Notes: generated by a model from the letters alone, not told the origin. Shown: positions 1 through 11,705, counted from the first letter of the stretch. The stretch is DNA of 64,000 nt from Macrothele yani (GCA_039090855.1 CM076990.1:202125232-202189231), one strand, 5' to 3'. Made by a program: numbers and translations.

Positions 1-175
1 AGTTCTATCTGACTTCGTACTTTTTGTTGTCATAGCTGTTTCACTGCTATGTTTAGTTTCGTTTTAATCTAAATTAACCCTTTCCACTCAAATAACTTTT
101 CATCCATACTCACACAGAACTCGCATTTTTTTTTTTCTTTTCTGCAGTAGAGGCCACAACCTAGCAGTGAAAGCT

Positions 176-895
176 CCGCTTTAGCTCGCCAGCACCAACA
201 TACAAGCTATAGAGGCATCATCAGCGTGGCGGCTAACACCCGACCTATTCGGCAAAAAAGAAATGTCTTGCGAGCTATAGAGGCGTCATCAGCATGGAAG
301 GTGCCACCCAACACTTGCGATATTTGGTGAAAAAGAAATGTCTCGCAAGTCCCGACACACGAGCTATAGGGGCGTAAAAGAGCACAGAAGATGACACCCG
401 ACACGCAAGCTATTCGGAGAAAAAGAAATGTCTAGCGAGCGCCAACATGCGAGCTATAGAGGCTTCATCGGCATGGAGGGTGACACGCGAGATACTCGGC
501 GGGGAAAAAAAATGTCTCGCAAGCCCCGACATACAAGCTATAGAGGCGTCCTAGACGTGGCAGATAACACCCGACACACGAGGTATTCGGTGAAAACGAA
601 ATTCCTCGCGAGCGCCAACATGCGAGCCATAGAGGGGTCATCGGCATGGCGGCTGACACCCAACACACAGATGACGTTTCTTTTTCTTTATCCGGTGAAA
701 AAGAAATGTCACGCGAGTCCCGACACGCGAGCTATAGGGGCGTCATTGGCGTGGCGAGTAACACCCGACCTATTCGACGAAAAAGAAATGTCTCGCGACC
801 ACCAACATGCAAGCTACAAAGGCATCATCGGAGTGGTGGGTGAGCTATTTGGCGATTTCGTAATGTCGGGTGTCACCCGACAGTCAAGTGGAAAG
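176..895. repeat. Minisatellite, ~85-bp unit, about 8 copies
   Basis: Degenerate head-to-tail repeats. Each unit holds a 'gagctatagaggcgtcat' core, a 'gacacccgacac' segment and a 'gaaatgtctcgcgag' segment. The last motif recurs near 261, 333, 424, 509, 596, 701 and 784, giving spacings of 72-105 bp. The repeat keeps a frame open over 428-979, but that is a by-product of the repeat and not a gene. The unit is much more GC-rich than the surrounding intron. The copies are diverged, which suggests an old array or the internal repeats of a transposon whose ends I cannot see. Confidence 0.8.
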
Positions 896-2039
896 GGCCA
901 AAATGTTTGCACCGAAATTTTCACAAGCACAAAGCCACATGAAATCAATGTAAAGAGTTGGCAAAAGGCACTGAGCTGAGTTTCCTCTCGATTTTTGCGC
1001 ACAGTACTCTCTAATGGCTGTATGGGGAATCATGTGACAAACTCCGCCTCCGTTGGCAGGGGAAGTCAGAACATTGAAGGCGCATAAGAGACTATCTGTA
1101 AAGTGTGTTTTTTGACCAAAAGACAGTAAAAAAATAAAAATTGTGTACAGGGATCTTGCGAGGGCTTTTCCGTAGTTTTTTCGGGTGACTTCTGTAAAAC
1201 CGTAAGTGAAAATCCGTAAAAGTTGGCATCTCTGAATACCTATGAATCCTTTAGAAACAGAACCATTGTATCCTGCCATGGGAGAGCCATTTTCAGTCGT
1301 CCTTTGCGCCAACGAAATAGCTAATTAACTGATCTTACGCTGTATTTATGTAATCGTGCACCTCGCCCGGAATGAAATAACTGCGCTATCCCAAAATGCA
1401 GGGAAGGACATATAAACAATCTCAATTGCACAGCACTCCAAAAGACCACCAAACTATCAGTAAACAAGCTTCATCAGGATTTCATAATGTACAGCATCGT
1501 TTCTCCTACATACCACGTGATTACAACAAAACTCCTCCTTCATAAGCAAAAACAATTTCATTTCCTACATCGAGAAAATCGTTGTTTTCGTCACTTTTGC
1601 CGAAAAACAACGAATTAGATGGGAGGTGAAAAACATTCCGAAATTTTGGGAATGGCGGTACGGTACGTGTTGATTAAGCGTCGTTTTCACCAAATTACGC
1701 ATAGACCATAAAAAAGCGGCATTCGATTCGACGTTTAAAAGGGCACTTTTTACCGTGAAAACATTTTTTCCGCTCGGTAATTTTTGCTGTGGATTGCCGT
1801 TTCGGCGCAGTTGGGTGCAGATATTAACTTTTTTCGTAATTTGTAGCAGTTTGGTGCAAGATAATGAAATTGGCGCAAACTTTCCATCACTGAGTCTATG
1901 AAACATTCTGGATGAGTTAAAATGACATATCACAAACGCCATTCCGTGAACTTCACAAAGCAGCCTTAAGCAGCAGGGGAGGAGGCAGAATACAGTGTTG
2001 GTATCAGCAAGATCAAACCATGACCTCACACTAATAATC
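896..2039. other. Unclassified intronic sequence
   Basis: No coding region or transposon end is recognisable. Around 1140-1230 there are short 'ccgtaa...tccgtaaa' motifs. Similar motifs occur near 17640-17740, 60640-60690 and 62150-62210, so part of this stretch probably belongs to a dispersed repeat family. Open frames here are short and look fortuitous. Confidence 0.4.
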
Positions 2040-2047
2040 TCTTTGTG

Positions 2048-2254
2048 GCCGCTCCGGTGGCGCAGTGGTCTAAGCGATGGCTTATGATCATTCGTCCGAG
2101 AGGGGTCCGGGTTCGAATCCCGGTGAGCATGGATGTTGTGTCTGTCTTATAGCCCATTGAGTCTCTCCCTTCCCTGGAACCAGTGGCCCTAAATTAGGGA
2201 CGGGCGGCTGCTTATAGCCCATTGAGTTGCTCACGGTGCTCGTTAAACCTCCAA

Positions 2255-2286
<32 letters not shown>

Positions 2287-2288
2287 TA
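2048..2288 (+). mobile_element. tRNA-derived SINE with target-site duplication
   Basis: The 5' part resembles a tRNA. It has an A-box-like 'tggcgcagtggt' near 2058 and a B-box-like 'gggttcgaatccc' near 2109, which are the internal RNA polymerase III promoter elements. A ~110-bp tRNA-unrelated body with 'ccctaaattaggg' follows, then a tail 'aacctccaataaaaaaaaa' running into (TA)n. The 8-bp sequence tctttgtg stands directly before (2040-2047) and after (2289-2296) the element, as expected for LINE-mediated retroposition. Two more copies occur in antisense near 21381-21601 and 25514-25738. It is a SINE and not a functional tRNA gene, because the body continues without an acceptor-stem closure. 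Confidence 0.9.
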
Positions 2289-2296
2289 TCTTTGTG

Positions 2297-4086
2297 ATGT
2301 TTTAAAAGCACCAAAACATCTTTTATTGATCAGTATGATCACGGGTAGAAAAATATTCTGAAATCTGGTAGCCAGCTAAATTCTTTAGTCGCCAGAAAAA
2401 AAGCATTGAACCAGCGGGTATGTTGTATCAAAGTCATGTACATTACTGTTTAAAAAAATGCTTTACCCTAAGCCTTTAGCTTATCTCTTCCTGGCCAAAA
2501 AAAAAAAAAAAAAAGGTGTTTTACTCATGTTTATTTTTTTCTTTTTCTGGGGCTCGTAAATTTTGGAATCACGTTTTTCAGTGATGTTGTGGCCCGTGCA
2601 ATGTTTTCGGTAGCCCAGGGAGGCCAGGCGACCACATTTTTCAACCCTTGAGTATGTGCATGTGTCTCTTTTCAAAAAGCTGCTGTAATACAATTTTGAA
2701 AATGTTCAATTACTATGTTGTTCTAAACATGAGATCTTTTATTATTATTTTTTTTAAATTCTCTATTATCTCTATCAAATTCTGATCTCTTAATCAGACT
2801 CAGAGCTATATACTTATGCCTGGTACTGAAGCTGTTTAATAATTAAGAAAAAAACTGAGTGGAGGAGCCTCTGAGTAGTAAAAACATTGACTGGGAATTT
2901 TTTTTTTAATTTTTATCCTATGAAGAGAATTCTTTTTTTAAATATTCTGATTGATTGGGCATATAGAAAAAAATATATATATGCCTGGACAGAATTTTTA
3001 CATGCTTTACATGCCCCAGGCATGTCGGTTAATATAATTTTCGAGCCCAGATAAACCCAAAAAAATTTATTAAAGGACAAATCAATAAAATCAACGTACC
3101 AGCTCTTAAGTTGAATTATGGACATATTTGTCATGAATATAACCATAAGTAACAAAATAAAAAATAAAAAAATAGAGCCAATTCCTCAAATGGCTTTTTG
3201 TGGATCCTCCATCCAGAGTTGCATAAAAATTAAATGTATCTGCCTACACAACCATTAAAACAAAAAAACTTCTTGCAAATCCACGAAGTGCGAACTACAA
3301 TAATAAAATGAGATAATTTAGAGAAAAATTAATTAAAATAAATAAGTATTAGAACATTACAGATTCCAATGAGAACAAAATAAGTACATTACAATAGAAT
3401 GTGCAGCAATATGTGTGAAATGGACCTTTCATTAGACTATGAACCTCATAAAAATAAGAGACAAATTAAAGAAAGAAAGTTTTATATCCAGAATCCAGAA
3501 AAACAGTTCCATCAGTGAACCTTCAAAAATTATAAATAGCATTTTCAACAACTTAATTCAAAAACAACAGACTTATAAAATACATAATGAAAAGATTTTC
3601 ATTGAATAACTGGCAACTACAAAAGGAACCTGGCTATAAAATTTAAATTCTTTGTTTAAATGAAACTTTTGATACAGTTCCCATACATTGAGAACAGGCC
3701 TTGATAAAATCTAGAGGCCAGAAATCAAACGTCTGTAAAAACAAAAGAACTCCAAAGACGTGAAAAATAATTGAAAGTTCTTCAAGTTAAAAGAGAATTA
3801 AGTATATTAATCTGAGTAAAGCCGTGAGTAAGTAATTTAATCCCCGTAAATATTTTTTTTAATTTTTTATTCTAAAAGCAAAAACTATCCGCAAAATCTG
3901 CCAATAATTTGGAAACTATCCGCATACAGTGCATGTGCATATGTCAACATTCTGCCACTCTGCCTTCATCTACATTCATGAACCATATAACTTACACAAA
4001 TGATACACTTCACAATTTTTAAATCAAAGGGTCTAATTTTAATAATTTACCAAACAAGCAGCAAAAATCAACACTATGAAATTTAC
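2297..4086. other. AT-rich intron, nothing recognised
   Basis: Very AT-rich with many A and T homopolymer runs. I searched it for the next ARID4 exon, which should begin in phase 1 on the minus strand, and did not find one, so that exon probably lies before the window. No transposon termini were recognised. Confidence 0.5.
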
Positions 4087-4166
4087 CTGTTCGGAGGGTA
4101 TTGCTTTCTACTTTCTGACCAATTTCAGGCGTAAATTCACGTGTATCTCTCTTGGGAACTTGATAG
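4087..4166 (-). CDS. ARID4 exon E: end of RBB1NT/PWWP-like domain
   Basis: An 80-nt internal exon. On the minus strand the acceptor is 'aacctttag|CTATC' and the donor is 'CGAACAG|gtaaat'. It completes the tyrosine codon begun by the exon ending at 15681 (TA+C) and continues YQVPKRDTREFTPEIGQKV. This matches the place in human ARID4A/B where RSFKDGKF is followed by a 'VPRKDV'-type segment. It ends in phase 1, so the next exon, expected to lead to the ARID domain, should start with two bases of a split codon. No frame disruption is seen. It is 11.5 kb downstream of the preceding exon, the intron being filled with transposons. Confidence 0.88.
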
Positions 4167-5575
4167 CTAAAGGTTTAAATATCATTGCATGTTAAAAGAA
4201 GACTAATTTCATTGGCAAAATATTGAAACTCAGTACTGCACTGATAAACAGAAAGAGACACCAAGTTTGAGAAATTATACAATTACAATTTATTTCAAAG
4301 TTTCAAATTTATTGCAACAGAAATCTTTAATCATATCACATCAAAATTGCATCTAAAAGAACCTCTTCTACACAAAATAAGCACAATCACATAAAATAGT
4401 TTTTTGTAGGTTATAATATAATGAAAATGACTTACAATAACACACTAACAGGTTACAAAGTTGCAGCCATTTTCACAATTATAGTAAAGAAATTATACAC
4501 ACAAATTTGTGATTTTACTTTCTTTATTTTTATTTTTAGTGCATGATTTAATACATTATTTCGTCTAAATATGTGCTATTGCATCCAAAGTTTGTACATT
4601 TCCCCCTTCTCAATTTATTGTCCTCTGTCCATAAACAAAAGTATAAACAATTCTTTCAAGAACTGAAAACCAGGACTAATGACATTTGCTCATTAAACTT
4701 CTACATGTTCTGCATGTCTCCCACTATGTTCCATAATAAGCTCCACATGATTGATCACATTGTGAACTACAGTACAACACAGCTCTTGATGGAAAGAAAT
4801 ACAGTAATGATGAAAAAAAAAAAATTACAAAAAAAAAAAAAAAGTAAGGGACAAGAGTGAAACATCTTTCAGCAAATTCCACAAATATGAATCACAAAAC
4901 AAGAGGTCAGGACTTTGCATAGGTAAGAAAATCAGCACAACTCAAAATCAAGTAATACAGAAATACTTATTCCAACTACTGTAGGTTCCTACTAACTATG
5001 TGGACAGTAGCCTCATCTTGTTAAAAAAATCCTTCTACATAACAAGATTACTAGCATGGCACAACATTCCTAAATCCATTGGGGAATGTTAAGTGATCTG
5101 CTATCTGTACAGATGTGCATTTGCATTCAGTATACTGACATGTTCTCTGACAAAGCACAAATCAATGGCACCACGGTTCAACACAGTACCAAAGTAGCAT
5201 TTAAAGAATGTAACGGTCTCAAAGTCTGTTCCTTCTGCCTCCCTCCACAAATGCAATGAAATACAATTTGTTTTCTTATATACCCAATGGCATTCATCAG
5301 ATGACTACCAATTGTTGAGATATCACAGATGCAAAAACTTTGGACAGAACATTTGAATAGTACTATAAAGAATCTTAGAAGTTGTTTTCTTTCAGTTCAC
5401 ACAGCACTTGTATGCAGTAAGAAAAGGCTTCAATATCTTCCACCATACATGTAAGACATGATAAACATAGCTCTTCAGAAATGCATCATTTGATTTTAAG
5501 TGGGGAAATTTACAACTTTTTCAATTACAAATCTTACATTGTCATTTGTGGTCTTTCACATTGTCCATTATTATA
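4167..5575. other. AT-rich intron, nothing recognised
   Basis: Low-complexity AT-rich sequence with A-runs near 4810-4845. No exon, transposon terminus or RNA gene could be supported. A 95-codon open frame at 4573-4860 ends in poly-lysine from an A-run and is judged spurious. Confidence 0.5.
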
Positions 5576-6770
5576 CACTCAGTGATCAATGAATTATGAC
5601 CAGCTACCTAATACTTCGTAGGACCTCCTTTTGCTTTCAGTACAGCAGCTGTCCGACATAGCATCGATACAATAAGATGTTGGAAGCAGTTGGTGTATAT
5701 GGCCAACCAAGTTGTGTATAATGCGGCCTTTAATGCAGATATGGAGGTAATTGATGTATCCAGATGCCTGATATGCCATTCCATAGTATTCCACAAGTGC
5801 TCTATAAGATTGATATTGCATTATTTCAAAGGACAATTAAAATGCTGGAAGTCTGAACTGTGTTCCTCAAACCATTTCTGCAAAACATTGGTCCTGTGGC
5901 TCGGCGCATTGTCATCTTGGAAGACACTGTCGCCATTCCGTAAAAAGTGCAATACTGCAGGGTGTACAGAGTCAGCAAGCGCAACATGATAGTGGGCACC
6001 AGTTATAAGTTGTTCCACGTGCACCAGGGATCAAAGTTCCTGTCAGGTAAACATGCCCGACACAATACAACCATCTCCACCAACTTGCACTGCGGAGACT
6101 GTGCAGAATGGATTGAGTGCCTCATGCTGTTTGCGCCAAGTACATACATGACCATTTATGGAGTGGACTAAAAAGCATGACTTGTCAGACCAGCCTACTT
6201 TTTTCAGTCATCCAACGCCCAACTTGCGATCTTTGCACCAGGCGAGTCTTTTGCATCAATGAACCGTTGTTAGGAGAGGATGTTGTCGGGATCGTCTGCT
6301 GTTGTAGCCCATACATGTGAGTGTGTGATGCATGGTCACGACAGATACTGTTTCGGGTTGACTTCTGTTGTGTTGGGTAGTCAACTGTTGATGTATACAG
6401 GTCGCCGAACCGGCGCTCACCTCTTACATCAACCTTTGGCTGTCTTATGCAGTTTTGCCTCCAGGTCATTGTTTGACCATTTTCATGTCAGTCCAAATAC
6501 ACTTTTAACTACAACCGCTCGCAAACAACCCACCAGTTCAGCCATTTGGGAAATCAAGACACCTGCTTTCGGAGCTCCCACAATCTGTCCTTTCTCAAAG
6601 TCCGATAAACCCTTCCATTTACCCATCACACTTCGAATTTTACCACCTTCTGCCCCACTCACACCTTATAAAAGCTACATAGGTTGACTAACCACGCCCT
6701 TTTGAAAATCAGGTGGTCAACAGGCTGCATCCACTTTTGATAGGGGTGGTCATAATTCAGTGATAACTCG
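5576..6770 (-). mobile_element. Tc1-like DNA transposon (copy a), decayed
   Basis: About 1.2 kb bounded by inverted repeats: 'gtgatcaatgaattatgacca' at 5582 and the reverse complement of 'tggtcataattcagtgataa' near 6765. It sits after a TA dinucleotide. Minus-strand frames carry Tc1-type transposase pieces. These include the second catalytic-aspartate region FQDDNAPSHRTNVLQKW (in 5821-6024) and the C-terminus near 5600-5700. The N-terminal half (6185-6469) is in another frame, so it is inactive. It belongs to the same subfamily as the element opened at 42952, whose ends and C-terminal sequence it closely matches. Confidence 0.85.
5594..6469 (-). pseudogene. Tc1-like transposase remnant (copy a)
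   Basis: The frame is broken into at least three parts. Reading on the minus strand, 6469-6185 holds the middle of the transposase, including a degenerate RLVQRSQVGRW region. The part at 6024-5821 carries FQDDNAPSH, with the second catalytic Asp retained. The part at 5796-5608 carries the C-terminal 'LWNTMEWHIRHLD' region that follows the catalytic Glu in this family. Tc1 transposases are ~340 residues long and cut and paste at TA; this copy cannot make a whole protein. Confidence 0.8.
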
Positions 6771-6886
6771 TTGCAATTTTTAACAGAACTTGTCGATCTA
6801 AACAATTTTTACCCACTGCAGTCTCTTTCTTTTTTCACATTCCTTTCCTCATCTGGTCAAATGGTTTGCATTATTCGCCTATGATA

Positions 6887-7826
6887 CAGTGTTGTGCAAA
6901 AGTGTTGCATCACCTGCAAAAACCATGAATATTTAAGTTTAACTCTTTTTTAACTAACTGATTTCCATAGTTTTTTCATTCTTTACATGTCATTAGATTC
7001 AAAACTTAATGGAGACAACTGTTAAGCATCAGGTGAAGGTCATGGTTTGGAGCTGCATGTATGCACATGGCGTTGAGAACCTCCATATTGTCGACAATAC
7101 GGTAAATGCCCAGAAATACATCTGTATATTAGAAAACACAATGCTACCATCATCTAGAAGACTTTATGTCAGCAATTTTATTTTTCAAGATGACAATACC
7201 CCCTATCATTGTGCTAAAGTAGTGAGAAAAGGTGGTTTCAGGAAAAAAAAAATGTTCAGTATCTTGATTGGCCACTACAGTCACCGGACATAAACCCGAT
7301 CAAAAATTTGTGGTTCAAAGAGTCGTATGAACTATCAAAAAAGAAACTGACAACCAAAATTCAACTCACTGAAGATGTGATTCATATTTGAAATCGTACT
7401 CTTCAACCCAATCTTTTATAAAACCTTGTTCACACTATGCCAGCAAGATGCAAAGCTGTTATAAAAGCTAAAGGCTGGCCAACAAAATATTATGTGCATT
7501 TTATAATTTTGTTTCATTATATTTCTGTATTTAAATGTTATTTCATTCTTTATAAATTAAAAAGCAATTTATTGCTGTAAACTTAAGTATTGGATATAAA
7601 TTATTCCTTTTCATAATAATTTTGACTTGGTCATGATTTTTGTAATGTATCTTAACAACAGAAGAAGCTACAGGAAAAACTAAGACATTTTTGAAATCTC
7701 CATTAAATTTTACACCTAATGACATAAAAATGATGAAATAGCTATAAAAATTAGTTAGTTTAAAAAAGGTTAAACATAAAAATTCATGGTTTTTGTGGTT
7801 GATGCAGTACTTTTGCACACCATGCA
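6887..7826 (+). mobile_element. Tc1-like transposon (copy b), internally deleted
   Basis: Inverted ends 'gtgcaaaagtgttgcatcac' at 6895 and, reversed, 'gatgcagtacttttgcac' at 7800-7817, followed inward by 'aaaaaccatgaat' on both sides. A TA precedes the left end. The interior keeps only the C-terminal part of a plus-strand transposase (7009-7293 and beyond): VMVWSCM, then FQDDNTPYHCAKVV, and in a shifted frame SPDINPIKNLW, where the usual catalytic Glu of PIENLW is Lys. It is a non-autonomous relic, ~940 bp instead of ~1.6 kb. Confidence 0.82.
7009..7293 (+). pseudogene. Tc1-like transposase C-terminal fragment (copy b)
   Basis: Starts mid-domain at VKHQVKVMVWSC and includes FQDDNTPYH, with the second catalytic Asp. 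A frameshift in the A-run at ~7240 moves the rest (SPDINPIKNLW...GWPTKY, to ~7490) into another frame. The third catalytic residue appears as Lys instead of Glu. The N-terminal helix-turn-helix half is absent. Non-functional. Confidence 0.8.
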
Positions 7827-8445
7827 GCTGGCCTCCTTTTCTCTGTTTTGGTTAAGCACTGTATTCTTCCAAATGATACAGCAGACCCCCCGCCCCTCAC
7901 CCCACAACACCGTGCAAATGCACACTTCCACTTCCTCTGGTTTCTGTCACAATGCTTCAAGTTTCCCACTAGAACCTCATATCTAGACATACTCTCCTAA
8001 CTGTAATAGTGTTGCACACCAGAACTACCGTATATACTCGCGTATAAGTCGAGAAATTTGGGACAAAATGAGAGCTTCAAAGTAATGGGGTCGACTTATA
8101 CGTGGGGTCTAAAAAAATCGTAAGTCCAAAAGTTCTTCCCGTGAGGCAAAAGGCAATCCATCCCAAAAGAAATAAAAATGCCGATGCGGTATTAATTATG
8201 AAATCGCAACCCTCCGAAAGAAAAAAAAAAAAGAAAGAAAGAAAGAAAAAACACTGATGTGGTAAAATTACGAAATCGTGACACTCCGAATTTCTCCGCG
8301 CTTTGAAAAGTCTCCTCTCTCCTGGCTTTGCGTATCCACAGCGCAGTCACAGCCACGCATAGAAAGCTCCGCCCTTCCGACTACCAGTTGATTGCGCTGA
8401 CCTTCGACGTAACGGAGCCATGCGACAGCCAGTGTTAGGTGTTGC

Positions 8446-8973
8446 TTGTTTTTAATCGCACGCGTTTTTCTTGTTCTTAATCGCACGTGTCTCGCTTCTC
8501 CTATTATGGGTGACACGGATTGTGTAAAGAAACGTATGTCCTATAACGCAGGATTCAAGTTGAAAGTGGTTTCTTTTGCAGAAAATACTAACAACTGTTC
8601 TGCTTCACGTCAATTTGGCATTAACGAAAAACTGATTCGAGATTGGCGTAAAAAAACCGGACTTGGTGAAAATCGCAAAAGGCGCTGCGCTCGTGGAACG
8701 ACATCTTTTCCAGAGCTGGAAAGTGTCTTGAATGATTGGATTGTGGGCTGCAGACAAAATGGTTACATTGTAACGCGAACTGGTATACGTTTGCGAGCAA
8801 TGAAGCTCGCAAAAGATGAAAAGTTTGCAGCCGCAAATAACACTTTTTGTGCCTCACCAGGTTGGTGCACAAGGTTCATGAACCGCTATGGGTTGTGTCT
8901 ACGCCAGCGCACCAAAATTGCACAAAAGTTACCTCGTGACCTCGAAGCAAAGATAATGGAATTTCAAAAGTAA
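8446..8973 (+). pseudogene. pogo/Tigger transposase, DNA-binding half
   Basis: The likely start is the ATG at 8506 (MGDTDCVKKRMSYNAGFKLK) or just upstream. Residues ~20-75 form a psq-like helix-turn-helix (FKLKVVSFAENTNNCSASRQ...EKLIRDWRKK). Residues ~85-150 resemble the CENP-B-type second helix-turn-helix (VLNDWIVGCRQNG...ASPGWCTRFMNRYGL). These domains bind the terminal repeats. The frame closes at EFQK just before the catalytic domain. A single-base shift would continue it into IGNTDETAMCF, the first catalytic Asp region, so the stop is a frameshift and not a true end. Confidence 0.85.
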
Positions 8974-9091
8974 TTCAAAAGAGAAAAGAGACTGCTTTTG
9001 AACTTTCCCAAATAGGGAACACGGATGAAACCGCCATGTGTTTCGACCTTCCTGGAAATAAAACGGTGAACCAAAAGGGCGAAAAAATATC

Positions 9092-9835
9092 TTGATCAAA
9101 ACGACTGGCCACGAAAAATCCAGTTTCACGGTTGTTCTTTCCTGTTTGGCCGACGGCAGTAAGCTACCTCTGGTAATTATTTTCAAACGCAAAACTCTGC
9201 CGAAAAGCGTTGTCTTTTCGTCTGGTGTGCTCGTCCGTGCCCATGAAAAAGGATGGATGAACGAATCCGGAACAATTGACTGGTTAAAGAATGTGTGGAA
9301 CAAAAGGCCAGGTGCACTTTTGAGGAAACCTTCTCTTTTGGTGTGGGATATGTTTGTTGCGCACCGTTGTGCAGATGTGAAAAAAACTGCAGAAAATTCA
9401 AAAACAACTCTTGCTGTCATCCCAGGTGGGTTGACATCTGTTCTTCAACCACTAGATGTCTGCCTTAATAAGCCCTTCAAGGACAATGTGCGGAGGTATT
9501 GGACAGATTGGATAAGTTCCGATTTGCCGACTGAAACCAAGGGCGGAAATCTAAAGAAGCCGGATATCGTTTTGATTGCGCGATGGGTCAAGGATGCTTG
9601 GGATGCGATACCTGCGGAAATGGTCGCGAAATCATTCAAGAAATGTTGCATTAGTAACAAACTTGATGGCACAGAGGATGATGAGATTTTTATGAGTGAT
9701 GATGACAGTGATTCTGATGACACAAGCATAGATGGGAATACTGATGTTTACGATGACGCGCCGATGACGGAGGAAAGACTTTTTGAACTGTTTGGCGAGT
9801 CTGACTCGGAATCAGATTTTGAAGGGTTCCGATGA
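9092..9835 (+). pseudogene. pogo/Tigger transposase, catalytic half (DDE_1)
   Basis: This frame continues after the frameshifted stretch 8974-9091, which itself encodes the IGNTDETAMCFDLPGNKTV segment with the first catalytic Asp. Visible here are LLVWDMFVAHR with the second Asp and GLTSVLQPLDVCLNKPFKD with the third, giving the pogo-type DDxD triad. The last ~45 residues are strongly acidic (MSDDDSDSDDTS...GESDSESDFEGF), a common C-terminal feature of Tigger transposases. All three catalytic positions are preserved, but two small indels separate the halves, so this copy is recently dead. Confidence 0.88.
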
Positions 9836-10092
9836 AGTTTTCGGGTATGCAAATTAAATTTAGTATTATATATATAATTTTTTTCGTTTTCAAATGTTTT
9901 TGAATAAATTCATTGAATTTTTTTCCCTCTGAAAGTGTGTGTGTGTGTGTGTGTGGGGGGGTCGACTTATACGTGAGTATATACGGTAATGCCTGCTGTT
10001 CATTTCCTTTGTAACAGTGCAATAACATTACTTAAAGGAAACTTGTTCTTATTTAAAACATGGCAATTTGTCCAATCCTTCAAATAATTTAC

Positions 10093-11319
10093 TTATACAG
10101 CTTTATCAGCAAACAATGTCAAGACTGAATAGTATGCCTTAATGGCTTCCTTCTGACTTTGAAATTCCATTTCCTTTGCTATTGGGCTGTGTAACATGAA
10201 ATGTCGTTCGGAAGAGTTTGCAATGAAAGAGGCATACATGTTACGGAGATGACAACCTTCAGTCGAAATAATCGCCAGCGACATCAATACATTGTTGCCA
10301 ACAGGTTGGCAGTGCATATATATCTTGAGGTAGAAATCGGCAGGTCGGTACATCACAAAATCTTGGGAGTCACTTTTGAGAGCCTGTTGATCGACAAACT
10401 GTTTCCCAGCAAGATGGACTGACAGACTACAGAAGTGAAAGTCTGTAGGGATGTGATGGGGGCTATACGCCGGATGTGACAGAATCTTGTAGCCCAAGTG
10501 GTGCAGCTTCTGGAGGGTCATCCATGCGACATGAGGACATGCGTTATAGTGCAATAGGATAGGCTCTTTCCTATTCACCAAGGCAGGTTGTCGTTTGCAC
10601 AATTTTTGGTGCATGGCGTCAATTTCTTGGCAGTATGACTGAGCCATAATGCTGGATCCAAGTTTCAGAAAGCTGTAATACACAACACCACGAGATGTCC
10701 ACCACACAGTCACCATAGTCTTTTTGGGGTGTAGCGCCGGCTCTGCCATCTTCTTGGGCACTTCAGCGGCATCAACCCACTGTGCATATCGTCGACAATT
10801 CTCATACAGAATCAACTTTTCTTTCATTGCAGGTAACGATTCGATTCAGAATCGGGTCCCATTTGTTACGTGTGGCTAATGATGAACACACATCCAAACG
10901 CTGCTCTTTGTGTTTGTCCAGCAAGTCGTGCAAAACCCACAGATCAATCTTTTTCACCTTCCCTATAGCCCGCAGGTGGTTAGACACAGTTTTTGGGCAG
11001 ATCTGTAAGCACACAGCAAGGTCTTGCACCGTTTGATGTGGGTTTTCTTCGACTAGTGCCTGTAGTTCATCATTATTCACCATAGACTTGGGGTGCCCAA
11101 GCTGCTGGTCATTGAGGTTCACATCTCTACGTCTAAACTTTTGGAACCAATGGTATCCTCGCAGAATGCCTCATTGATATTGCCCGTGGCTGTCACTGCA
11201 TTATGTCCCAATTTCCACTCATACAGGTACTGTAACCGCAAATCACGTCTATTTAGTGTTGTTTCTATGCCATGCCCCCACAAAACTACTAGCATGCTGC
11301 CGTCACAGCAGCAATGCAC
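10093..11319 (-). pseudogene. mariner transposase, catalytic residue lost
   Basis: Reading 5'-3' on the minus strand: 11214-11122 holds the first helix-turn-helix remnant (GHNAVTATGNINEAF). Then 11122-10802 holds the second half of the DNA-binding region (GHPKSMVNNDELQALVEENP...TVSNHLRAIGKVKK) up to RIVTCNE, where mariners have the first catalytic Asp (TCDE). Then 10827-10093 holds the catalytic domain. The second catalytic Asp, normally in LLHDNARPH, reads LLHYNACPH, so Asp is replaced by Tyr. With two of three catalytic Asp changed and frameshifts at ~11120 and ~10815, it is a pseudogene. Confidence 0.85.
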
Positions 11320-11340
11320 TCTTTATACAATGCCCAGCAC
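10093..11340 (-). mobile_element. mariner element (DD34D type), decayed
   Basis: Minus-strand mariner transposase remains spread over three frames. Terminal repeats could not be located, so the limits given are those of the recognisable coding part. The element lies in the same intron as the Tc1-like copies but is of a separate family. It has the mariner signatures HLRAIGKVKK, WWTSRGVVYYSFL and the C-terminal DFYLK. A second, more worn mariner occurs near 37930-38600. Confidence 0.8.
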
Positions 11341-11705
11341 TTGTTAGTGCACCACCTACGGCTGACTCCAGCGCCATCAGCACCAACCGCGGCACAGAAA
11401 TGACATTTCATGTTACACAACCCAATACATTACAACACCATTTTAGACAGTCATAATTAGTTTCAGAAAATGACATCTATGTGATTACACCCCTCCTCCA
11501 CCCCCTCCGCAAACACACTTGAAAATCAACTATCTATAAATAACTATATACTTGGAAAATCAAATAATGGTTCCTATCCATAATGTTTTAATGCTATATT
11601 TTTTCAGACAACATTCCAGCATGTTCAAAACATTCTGCTACCTTGAATATTCGGTCACTCAGATACCAATAACTGATATCACAATATCATAATCACCATC
11701 CATTA

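Larger units (their letters stand above)
8028..9986 (+). mobile_element. pogo/Tigger-type DNA transposon
   Basis: A 1,959-bp element flanked by TA (8026-8027 and 9987-9988). It has terminal inverted repeats 'ccgtatatactcgcgtataa' and, at the right end, the complement 'ttatacgtgagtatatacgg'. It contains a plus-strand transposase interrupted by small indels. A (GT)n microsatellite (9935-9956) abuts the right repeat. A much smaller element with related ends lies at 54070-54408. Confidence 0.92.

Noticed and set aside
176..895. CRISPR-like array
   Set aside because: Units are degenerate, without constant-length unique spacers, and the window is an animal nuclear genome.
428..979. 183-codon open frame as a gene
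   Set aside because: It lies within the ~85-bp minisatellite; the frame stays open because of the repeat period, and the protein merely repeats the same peptide with no domain.
2048..2130. A functional tRNA gene
   Set aside because: A and B boxes are present, but the sequence continues into a SINE body with A-rich tail and target duplication, and the acceptor stem does not close.
1..4086. Next ARID4 exon downstream of exon E
   Set aside because: I looked on the minus strand for a phase-1 exon with the expected ARID4 helical segment and found none; it probably lies outside the window.
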